Shown here: positions 1-6,542 of the stretch, piece after piece
Layout of the letters: the number at the start of each line of letters is the position of its first letter
Position numbering within the stretch: position 1 is the stretch's first letter
Assembly: GCA_016758965.1 (NCBI GenBank)
Contig: JAEPRB010000609.1
Location: 1 to 11,362 of the forward strand
Direction: 5' to 3'
DNA from: Circinella minor
Taxonomy: Eukaryota > Mucoromycota > Mucoromycetes > Mucorales > Lichtheimiaceae
DNA: 11,362 nucleotides
Notes under the pieces: generated by a model
Seen by the model: only the letters and a program-made list of their open reading frames with translations
Told to the model about the DNA's origin: nothing
Databases searched by the model: none
Program-made: the position numbers and the translations under genes

Positions 1-157
1 TCAAAATATCACTTATAGTTTGTTGACCAGGTAATTTATCCAGCTTAAATTCGTCTTTAGCCCATCGAGCAAGTTCAGATTGAGTTATTTTTTCTCTTTG
101 CTTTTTCAAACAAATAGCAAGTTTTTGACGGTTTGTCAATGCAGATTTTTTGCCCAT
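1..157 (-). CDS. pogo/Tigger-type transposase, N-terminal fragment (runs off the window)
   Basis: The reading frame starts at an ATG read from 157 down to 155 and stays open to the window edge, giving 52 residues and lacking the rest of the protein. It begins MGKKSALTNRQKLAICLKKQ and continues with a basic, helical stretch containing SELARWAKDEF and, near the edge, QTISDIL. The order (basic start, helix, Q-x-E-L-x-x-W helix, then a T-I-S-D-I-L recognition helix) is that of the CENP-B/Abp1 N-terminal helix-turn-helix, the DNA-binding domain of pogo/Tigger transposases. In that family it binds the transposon ends in the nucleus, and the missing C-terminal part would be a DDE catalytic domain. 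The leader behind the start ends in a TA-flanked terminal sequence at 456, which supports a transposon rather than a host CENP-B-like gene. Whether the rest is intact cannot be seen. Confidence 0.8.
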   Translation of the reverse strand, partial: MGKKSALTNRQKLAICLKKQREKITQSELARWAKDEFKLDKLPGQQTISDIL

Positions 158-265
158 TATTGATAATAATTAATAGTAGATAATTGAATACAGTAAAGTA
201 AGAATAAAATAAAAGAATAAAAACGATCTTTATTAAACAAAATGTCATCTTTCTTTATATAATAT

Positions 266-367
266 AGCTTAATTTAATTATAGTTATTCTTCCAGTATAT
301 TCTACATATTACTACCAGCTTAATTTGGCTATAGTTATTTTTCCAGTATATTCTACATATTACTATA
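266..367. repeat. 51-bp tandem duplication in the pogo-like leader
   Basis: Two consecutive 51-bp copies, 266-316 and 317-367, both begin AGCTTAATTT and share the core CCAGTATATTCTACATATTA. They differ at a handful of positions (for example AATTATAG versus GGCTATAG). The duplication lies between the transposase start and the element end. It could be a duplicated promoter segment or replication slippage; nothing in it decides which. Confidence 0.9.
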
Positions 368-381
368 GACTGAGTTTCAAG

Positions 382-448
382 TCGTTAAACCGGTAATTCG
401 CTAAACCGGTGCCAATCCTCACATATATTGGGTACCGGTTTAGCGAAT
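382..448. promoter_or_regulatory. Three copies of TCG[CT]TAAACCGGT near the pogo-like element end (likely transposase binding sites)
   Basis: The 13-mer TCGTTAAACCGGT occurs at 382-394 and TCGCTAAACCGGT at 398-410, spaced 16 bp apart in the same direction. The inverted copy ACCGGTTTAGCGA is at 434-446. The last two sit in a perfect 15-bp inverted repeat (396-410 with 434-448) around a 23-nt loop. The outermost copy lies about 10 bp inside the element end. Repeated subterminal motifs of this kind are commonly bound by the element's own transposase; that role is inferred here. Confidence 0.6.
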
Positions 449-456
449 ACTCACTG

Positions 457-850
457 TATTTTCAATCCATTTCTATATATAAAAAAAATTGAAACTGTCA
501 AAACTCTAAAATGACTCCATTTTTTTCCAAAAAAACTCCAACCCCGTTCGATTCAAAAAAAAAGTTGTTCAAATCATGAAAAAAGCTCATATGCATGAAT
601 TCTCAAGTATATCAACCATAGCAACTGTTTAAATATCTATTTTCAATCCATTTCTATATGTAAAAAAAATTGAAACTGTCAAACTCTAAAATGACTCCAT
701 TTTTTTCCAAAAAAACTCCAACCCCGTTCGATTCAAAAAAAAAGTTGTTCAAATCATGAAAAAAGCTCATATGCATGAATTCCCGAGTATATCAACCATA
801 GCAACTGTCTAAATATCTATTTTCAATCCATTTCTATATGTAAAAAAAGC
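457..850. repeat. ~180-bp tandem repeat, two full copies and a partial third
   Basis: Units start with TATTTTCAATCCATTTCTAT at 457, 638 and 818. Copy 1 (457-637) is 181 bp and copy 2 (638-817) is 180 bp. They differ at only a few positions: one missing A in a CAAAACTC run, a few point changes around CTCAAG/CCCGAG, and TTT/TCT before AAATATC. The third copy is recognisable for about 30 bp and then diverges. No open frame of note runs through it. Near identity points to a young duplication or a homogenised satellite-like array. Confidence 0.92.
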
Positions 851-1073
851 TGAAAAAATACCATTATGTTTATGATATAATCATATGCTCCATAATCCTT
901 TGAAGATATTTTTTTCTCACACGCTCTTTTCTTTAAGCCCATTGCTTTCTTCTCTTCTCCCTGAAACTACTCAGAAAAAGCTTAATCACAAGAAGCAAGT
1001 ATTATTGACTATTGAAGAAGAAAAAAAAATAGTTTTATATTGATAATAAACAATTCGTTTCGTTACAGTAGGG
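851..1073 (+). other. 5' flank of the tnp2-type transposase gene
   Basis: This AT-rich stretch without a gene contains a pyrimidine-rich tract at about 915-962 (CTCTTTTCTTTAAGCCC followed by TTCTTCTCTTCTCCC). That is typical of fungal core promoters and 5' leaders just upstream of a coding region. No clear TATA box at a fixed distance was identified. No terminal inverted repeat starting with CACT was found here, so the outer limit of the transposon carrying the downstream gene is unknown. Confidence 0.35.
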
Positions 1074-1360
1074 ATGTCCAAGCAAATTGATTCATCAGCT
1101 CAATTGAACATTTTGACTGATTTGCCCAGTACTGAATTTCAATGTCATGTTTGTCTTTACGTGTTCAAAAAGAAAGAAATTTCAAAAAGAAAACATATAT
1201 ACTGGTGTAAAAAAGACCGTGATCAAATAAACACCATCTCTTCCAGCAACGTTTTACAGTCTTCTAGTTTTTACAATACTCGTGAAGTTGGTGAAACAAC
1301 GAGATTTACAAATAATGAGTCTGATAGTGAAAATAGCGATAAGGATTCAGGACATGAGAG
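1074..1360 (+). CDS. Exon 1 of the tnp2-type gene: C2HC zinc-finger segment
   Basis: Starting at the ATG at 1074, this exon encodes about 95 residues. Cys24, Cys27, His41 and Cys45 form a C-x2-C-x13-H-x3-C pattern embedded in a lysine-rich stretch (KKKEISKRK), which suggests a small DNA-binding zinc finger. The exon ends in a Ser/Asp/Glu-rich tail (SDSENSDKDSG). In this family an N-terminal finger of this sort precedes the catalytic part by a low-complexity acidic linker. The unspliced frame stops at 1362-1364, directly after the GTAAAA donor, which supports splicing at 1360. On its own this exon would give a short protein with no catalytic domain. Confidence 0.6.
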
Positions 1361-1498
1361 GTAAAAATATTTCTTGCATTATATCAAACGCTTCCATTTG
1401 CTGTTAGACACTGGTTCATCACCAGTCTATTGACAAAAACTATAAACAGCAGTAGAATGGATCATGGTGACGACGATGACGACGATGATGGTTATTAG

Positions 1499-3552
1499 AT
1501 GGATGTCGATTCGGACACTATTGATAACATACAAAAAGAACCATTTGTAAATGAAAAGTATCCGGATGCTAAGCTTTATAACTTTGATAAAAGAAAATAT
1601 ATCGAAACTGCAGGAGAAAAATGTAGTAGAAAATTATTGTCCCTTGCTACAAAACATGGAGTTCCACAAACTTTTTTTGATGAAGCAATTGGTGAATTTA
1701 ATAATTATATTCAAGATAGACTTGAATCTCTTCGTTCATATCATTTATCCAAGAACGTAGGTGTTGTTATACATTTATAAAACTATTTTTTATAGCGTTT
1801 ATTATAGTACTAATTATATTCTTATAATAAAGATCATGGAAGATTCATATCCTATTAAAGCTAAAAATTATGATGTATGTCGAAATGGATGCATGATGTT
1901 TTTAAAATCATCAACACTAAACAAATGTCGGTATTGTCAAGCACCAAGGTTTACAACAAGAAAACGGCAATCGGATGGTACTGCTAGGCAACAACAGCCG
2001 TGTGCAACAGTTAAGCAACTGTCTCTGTCAGATCAGTTAGCATTATTTATACATAACAAAACGTCTCGAAAAAATCTACTTTATCGCTCAAAACACCAAC
2101 CTTTTCAAGGACAATACTCAGATATATATGATGGTAATGCGTTCAACGACTTAAAAAATAAAGGATTTTTTACCAATAATCTTGATATAGCCCTGGCATT
2201 ATTTACTGATGGCTTCACAATGTTTCAAAAGCATCAACTTATGATCGTTCATGTTGTCATCTTAAATTTTCCACCTTCCATTCGATATCAAACAGCGAAT
2301 ATGATTCAGCTTTGTATATGCCCTGGACCACATAGTGTAAAAAATTTATTCAGCTTTCTTCAACCTTGTATACAGCAACTTAAAAGCTTGCAATCGTCAG
2401 GTATCTGTGTTAAAGCAGATGATGGAGAAAGGTATTTCGCACGTGCCCATATGCTCTTATGTACTGGGGATATTCCTGCATGTAGCAAAATGATGTTTTT
2501 CCGGGGGCATACTTTTAAGTATGGATGTAGAATCTGTGAAATTGCAGGCTCTCCTGTCAAAATCAATGGTGCAAAAAGGGGTATGTACTTTGCCTTAAAC
2601 AAGAGAGCTCGACCAAAAATGCGATTATTAGGAGATTTTTTACAAGGAAATCAAGACAAAGGACTGATGCGAAAATCACCATTTCGTGAACTGAATTCTT
2701 TTCGTGGTTGGTCAACATATGGACTTGACTGCATACATTTAATAGGCCAAGGAATATCTAAACAATTATGGACGTTAATATGTGGGAAGTAAGTATTTAT
2801 TTCTTCTCTTTTATTTTTCTTATGTCGATGCTTGTAAATTATAGCCATAAATCTAAACATATCATTTCTGTAATATTGACTCCGTTACCTTTATACGTGT
2901 TAGGTTTGGTAGCAAAGGAAATCCATTTTTTTTGAAATTAGCAACAAGAAAACAAATTGGTGAGTCATTGGCGAATGCAAGGACAACAATACCATCAACA
3001 TTTAGTAATTGTACTGTTGACATTTCAAAACAATCCAGGTATTTTCGTTCAATCGATTGGATACACTTTATACGTTTCATTGTTCCAACTTTGGTTGCTG
3101 AAAGACTTAATAACAAGGCAGCAAAAACGGCCATACTCGCTCTTGCAAATGCATGTAACATTGTGTTTCAAAGAACAATTACAAAAGGAAATTTGAACAA
3201 ACTAAAACAAGATGTAAAGCTATGGAATGATTATTTGATGTTGCAAGTTACCACAAAAAAAATTAGCGGTTCTATATTTACAATCACACAACATTATATG
3301 ACGCATCTTGATCACATAATATGCGAAATGGGGTGTCCCATATATTATAGTGCCTTTTGCCAAGAAAGAGCTATAGGGGAGCTGAAGAAAAAAATAAAAT
3401 CTCGATCCGCAACAGGTTCCAACGCTGGTAACATTATGGTGGGACTTGCTGCACAAAGATATGCTGAACGGGTTGGATTTGGTTCAAGTACTTCAATAAA
3501 AAAACAACACGAAAAAGAAGTATTAACGGATTCGGAAGAAAACGATGCATGA
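1499..3552 (+). CDS. Catalytic core of the tnp2-type transposase, three exons
   Basis: Coding segments 1499-1756, 1833-2788 and 2904-3552 are joined by a phase-0 intron (1757-1832) and a phase-2 intron (2789-2903, GTAAGT donor, TTAG acceptor). Visible features in order: a cysteine cluster C-R-N-G-C (1878-1892) and C-R-Y-C (1926-1937); the first likely catalytic Asp in FTDGF (codon 2208); NFPPSIRYQ; the second likely Asp in CTGDIPAC (codon 2469), 87 residues on; then GHTFKYGCRICE. The tnp2 signature DCIHLIGQGISKQLW follows, ending at the third exon junction. The last exon has RSIDWIHFIRF and ITQHYMTHLDHIICEMG followed by ERAIGELKK, as in DUF4218-like regions. The third catalytic acidic residue was not assigned. 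In this family the enzyme cuts and pastes its own element. The ATG at 1499 follows the TAG at 1496, so it is probably internal to the original protein. Confidence 0.8.
1757..1832 (+). other. Intron 2 of the tnp2-type gene (76 bp)
   Basis: The donor AAGAAC/GTAGGT and the acceptor AATAAAG/ATC are both on codon boundaries. Splicing joins HLSKN to IMEDSYPIKAKNYDVCRNGC in frame. The interior is very AT-rich and has TACTAAT at 1808-1814, a good match to a branch-point sequence about 20 nt before the acceptor. Confidence 0.75.
2789..2903 (+). other. Intron 3 of the tnp2-type gene (115 bp)
   Basis: A consensus GTAAGT donor follows GGGAA, and a CGTGTTAG acceptor precedes GTTTGGTAGC. Splicing after the second base of a lysine codon joins LWTLICGK to FGSKGNPFFLKLA, a continuity expected in tnp2 proteins. 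The unspliced frame stops at 2790-2792. Confidence 0.8.
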
Positions 3553-3573
3553 GAAATATGGTCACCAATCTGG

Positions 3574-4128
3574 ATGGATAATGTTAAAAATTATAATGAG
3601 TATGGCTTAGAAGAGCTGCTTATAGATTATTGGTCAGTACATAGTGACAACTCTGAATTTTTAAACGCAAAAATTGAAATCGGATCAAGGTTATGGATAA
3701 ATGAGGAGGAGATAATTGGTAGTTCTTTTCGAAAACGTAATGATAATCGACGGGACGATTTTTTTACAAGACTGATAATCGAAGTTGATTTAAATCGAAC
3801 TAGACGATCAATGAATCGAAAGGCGAAAACTTTCTTCGGTGATATTGTATTCTTTTTTCGACATGTACACTGTGGTACGGTTCGACTTCTTACACTAGTA
3901 AAAATATGGGAAACAACGGTTCCAGGGAGAAAAGGATATCCTTACTTTTTGTCTACATCGACATACAAGTATTTTGTAACATCCGTACAAGATATCAAAT
4001 CCATCGCCGGAAAAATCAAGGCTCCTTCTGGACGTACTTATTTTATTTATCCAGAAATGAGTGAATTAAAGGCAACAGATGTTCCCAAACTTACTCATTT
4101 GTATTGGACACATAATACATCGTTTTAA
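3574..4128 (+). CDS. C-terminal part of the tnp2-type transposase, cut off by the TGA at 3550
   Basis: This 184-codon frame runs in the same register as the preceding exon, separated only by the TGA at 3550-3552 and seven sense codons (EIWSPIW). It contains FFGDIVFFFRHVHCGTVRLL, then LVKIWETT, a GYPYF segment, VQDIKSIAG and GRTYFIYPEMSEL. That arrangement resembles the DUF4216-like end of tnp2-type transposases. Because the protein makes sense only as the tail of the upstream gene, it is read as a severed C-terminus and not as an independent gene, although an ATG is present at 3574. A bypassing intron (for example GTATTA near 3519 to TTAG at 3610) is possible but has weak splice sites. Confidence 0.6.
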   Translation: MDNVKNYNEYGLEELLIDYWSVHSDNSEFLNAKIEIGSRLWINEEEIIGSSFRKRNDNRRDDFFTRLIIEVDLNRTRRSMNRKAKTFFGDIVFFFRHVHCGTVRLLTLVKIWETTVPGRKGYPYFLSTSTYKYFVTSVQDIKSIAGKIKAPSGRTYFIYPEMSELKATDVPKLTHLYWTHNTSF

Positions 4129-4573
4129 CGTGTATGTTTCCTCTTTTTATTTTGTATATATAAACTCACCTCTAATTACATTTATTTTACTCATACTACT
4201 TTGTTATTACCATTATAAATAAGTCTCTGTAACATTAAACAAGTACATATAAATATAACTTTTTTCTCCTGCCATCCAATCGCCATGTAACAATTTTATT
4301 GTAGTACTGTAGTATTCTAATATTATTTCTGTACACGTTTTACTATTTAATAGTAGTAAAGATTAGTGTGAAAATAATACCAAATAGGGTTATCTATCAC
4401 TGTTGTTTGTTTATTCAGTTATTTAAAACAGGTTTGCATGGTCTGGTATTTAACAGTCTACAAATAATAATACCTACCATTGCTTAGGAACACACCTGAT
4501 AAGTATTTTTTTTTTGAATAATCCTAACCCGGAGCGTCTTTCTTCAACTGAATATTTTGTTTTTATTATCATC
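4129..4573. other. AT-rich spacer, no gene seen
   Basis: There is no open frame or structural RNA here. The stretch holds short A/T runs and a small T tract near 4507-4515. It was searched by eye for a CACTA-type terminus and for a sequence matching the 5' flank of the tnp2-type gene; neither was recognised. Confidence 0.5.
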
Positions 4574-4608
4574 ATGTTATCGTCAAAAAAAAAGTCAATA
4601 AAAATACA

Positions 4609-4641
<33 letters not shown>

Positions 4642-5791
4642 GCAAATAATACAGCGGATGCCGTAGCTCAGTTATCTATGGCTGTTTCACGAATGAATAC
4701 TGACCTTAGAATATTAACTAGCAAAATCAAAGAAGTAGAAAAAGGAATTAAAACCAGCAACACGGTTTGTGAACGTTTATCCAGCATTATTGAAAACCAA
4801 CAACCACAAAAAGCAAAACCAGTAAATGACAGTGGCTCATCAAGAATCATAATGGATCGTGTTATTGATAAACCAACATATAAAAGAAAAAACAAGGATA
4901 CAGGAGAGATAGAAGTAGTCCCGAAACAACACTCATTGGATTTATATATGTGGTTAATTGAAGAATACCGAAGAAAACAAAATCTTCCATCGTTACCTCA
5001 AGGAAGGGTTAGATCCCAAGCAAGGCATGGGATGACGCTTTATGAGCCGATTCTCAGACGTTTCAAAGCAAAGAAAAAAGTTGATAGCAGTATCAAATGG
5101 GGAGATGCGCTATATATCAAGAAGTATCATCGGTGTTTGTTGGAGAAGCTTGAACTAGTTACAAACCCACATATACCATTAGGGGCTTGTTCTCGTTTCT
5201 GGGGCGCACAAGTAATATTGTCAAAAAAATGGAAGTCGGTACCAGGATATAATCAACTGCAAAGCTCGCAAAGCTCGCAAAATGGTAAAATAATATTATA
5301 TACTTAATAAATGCCATGCACTGATAATATAGTTTATTCTCACTTCTTTCACTTTGCTTCTTTTCTGGGATTCTTTTTTTCCCCATCTTTTTTGTTGTAA
5401 ATATGTTTTTTTGTGAAAGAGGATGCTATTTCTTTTTTCTTTTTTCACCAAAAAAAAATACATACATAGTTCGATAGGATTATGTGTATTTTAAAGTGTA
5501 GGCCTCGCACTGGTACATCTAGACACAGTTTTGATTAAATGACTCTTATACGTAGAAGATACTAACAACTTTTTCTTGGTAATTTTACTGGTTGTAGATA
5601 GTAATAAATCAAATAATACCCAAGAGTGCTCAAAACGCAAAAAGCAAAATAACAATTATCAAAATGACAGCACCAGTATTGCAAGCATTACAAGTGATGG
5701 TGATTCCGATGATTCTGAATATTATGCATATGATGAAAGTGATGATGATAAAGATAATGATGAAAGTAATGACGACCAAGATACACCGTAA
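4574..5791 (+). CDS. Unknown protein: poly-Asn, coiled-coil-like segment, conserved C-x3-W-x-A domain and acidic tail
   Basis: The function is not recognised. Coding segments are up to 5284 and 5598-5791, joined by a phase-1 intron that keeps the frame (GTAAAA donor, TTGTAG acceptor). The body frame is open from 4552 and reads through an (AAT)9 run coding nine Asn, then a helix with heptad-like hydrophobics (MAVSRMNTDLRILTSKI). The only nearby upstream ATG (4574) is in another frame and meets the body frame only if the A9 tract at 4585-4593 had ten A's. The first in-frame ATG is at 4678, giving 266 residues. Residues about 85-190 (from 4678) are predicted helical and basic, ending in NPHIPLGACSRFWGAQVILS and KKW. 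The second exon is Asn/Ser- and then Asp/Glu-rich. The C-terminal signature recurs in the gene at 9593-10706. It could be a transposon accessory protein or a decayed host gene. Confidence 0.6.
4611..4640 (+). repeat. (AAT)9 microsatellite coding poly-asparagine
   Basis: Nine AAT units at 4612-4638 are read in frame as Asn in the downstream protein. They are framed by ACA ATT before and AAA GCA after. Trinucleotide length changes here would keep the frame. Confidence 0.9.
5285..5597 (+). other. Probable 313-bp intron in the unknown gene at 4574-5791
   Basis: The donor AATG/GTAAAA and the acceptor CTGGTTGTAG are both in phase 1, so joining gives SQN-D-SNKSNN with no frame change. The stretch has T-rich runs and no open frame of its own. 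It is longer than the other introns in the window, so a small unrecognised exon inside it cannot be excluded. Confidence 0.6.
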
Positions 5792-5890
5792 AAAAAAATC
5801 CTGTAAATACTGTTAAATCCTGTAAAAATCCTGTAAATACTGTAAAATCTTGTTAAAACCTCTAATTCACAGGATTTACAGGATTATAAA
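5792..5890. repeat. 30-bp tandem repeat and inverted copies directly after a stop codon
   Basis: Two 30-bp units, 5797-5826 and 5827-5856, start AATCCTGTAAATACTGT and match at about 27 of 30 positions. Each contains AATCCTGT-type motifs. An inverted copy, ACAGGATTTACAGGATT, is at 5869-5885 and can pair with the AATCCTGT motifs near 5815-5835. The block begins six bases after the TAA at 5789-5791. It may be a transcript 3' structure or a transposon subterminal repeat block. Confidence 0.8.
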
Positions 5891-6245
5891 ACTGCGATTT
5901 AAAGCCTACCACTCAAATACTCATTGGCCCGAAAAATGCAGTCTAACCCATAATAGTATGCTGATATTGACCAATTATAACCCATTTCTAATAATAGTAA
6001 CATTTCATCTCCGTTTTCATTTTGTTCATCAAAAAAAAAAAAAAGAATGCAGCAGTAGTAATATTTTGGCTTCATATATTTTTTTATTTCATCTCTCTGC
6101 TATTACAGTTAAAAAAAATATCATATTATTTAATGTTCATTAATAAAGTAGATATAAACAATAGTAATCAATAGTGTGCTAATTTTTATTTAAAAATGAA
6201 GAGTACTAAAATAGTATGAAAAACAAAAAGGCATATTATGAGATA
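5891..6245. other. AT-rich spacer up to the Tc1/mariner-like element, no gene seen
   Basis: There is no convincing coding frame. An A14 tract lies near 6031-6044. The TA at 6244-6245 is the left target-site dinucleotide of the next element. Confidence 0.5.
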
Positions 6246-6271
6246 CAGTGCATTCTGTCTTAAACCGTCAA
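6246..6271 (+). repeat. Left terminal inverted repeat of the Tc1/mariner-like element
   Basis: It begins CAGTGCATTCTGTCTTAAAC and continues to CCGTCAA. It is preceded by TA at 6244-6245. The sequences diverge from the other end immediately inside position 6271. Confidence 0.92.
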
Positions 6272-6542
6272 TTTTCGAAAATTGAAAATATTTTAAATCC
6301 TGTCGGACAATATTATATCCACGGTTAAAGGTATTAAACCCAGTATTTAGCATATGATAATATAATATAATGGTCAAAAAAAATTTGAGCTACGTACTTT
6401 TATTGTTTTACATATTAAAAAAATTAAGAAAATAAAAAAAGAATAAATATATATATATATATATATTATATAAAGAAAAAAAAAGAAGATTAAATAAAAA
6501 CAAAGATATAAAGAAAAGGAAAAAAAAATTAAGAAAAACATA

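Larger units (their letters stand above)
1..456 (-). mobile_element. 5' end of a pogo-like (Tc1/mariner superfamily) DNA transposon, partial
   Basis: Read on the minus strand, the outer end is CAGTGAGTATTCGCTAAACC, with a TA dinucleotide directly outside it at 457-458. Tc1/mariner and pogo elements insert at TA and often begin with CAGT, so 456 is taken as the true end. A leader of about 300 bp separates this end from the transposase start at 157. The leader carries three copies of a 13-bp motif and a 51-bp duplication, listed separately. The other terminal repeat and its TA lie outside the window, so the inverted repeat itself is inferred and not observed. Confidence 0.7.
1074..4128 (+). pseudogene. 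tnp2-type (CACTA/EnSpm-like) transposase gene, broken by two in-frame stops
   Basis: The pieces at 1074-1360, about 1456-1756, 1833-2788 and 2904-4128 join in one frame through three introns. They give the order seen in tnp2-type transposases: N-terminal C2HC zinc finger, acidic linker, cysteine-rich segment, catalytic core, DUF4218-like helix region and DUF4216-like C-terminal region. Intron 1 starts at 1361 (AG/GTAAAA) and any of three closely spaced AG acceptors (1449, 1452, 1455) keeps the frame. Intron 2 is 1757-1832 and intron 3 is 2789-2903. Two stop codons break the joined frame: TAG at 1496-1498, inside an Asp-rich run, and TGA at 3550-3552, with homologous-looking protein continuing in the same frame on both sides. 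An unrecognised intron could in principle bypass either stop. With both present, an inactive copy is the simpler reading. Element ends were not found. Confidence 0.7.

Noticed and set aside
1761..1832. Reading the frame upstream of 1833 as the N-terminus of the tnp2 core exon
   Set aside because: It is intron sequence: the stretch is very AT-rich, has a branch-point-like TACTAAT, and splicing joins the neighbouring frames in phase.
2862..3161. Minus-strand frame opposite the tnp2 catalytic exon
   Set aside because: It overlaps the intron 3 acceptor and a region with clear family motifs on the plus strand, so it is a shadow.
860..6240. CACTA-type terminal repeats around the tnp2-type gene
   Set aside because: CACT- or TAGTG-like strings occur (for example near 4361 and 6172), but no pair in inverted orientation with matching neighbouring bases was found.
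6440..6470. (TA)n run as a possible origin or regulatory site
   Set aside because: It is a plain dinucleotide microsatellite in the 3' non-coding part of the transposon, with nothing beyond composition to support a function.
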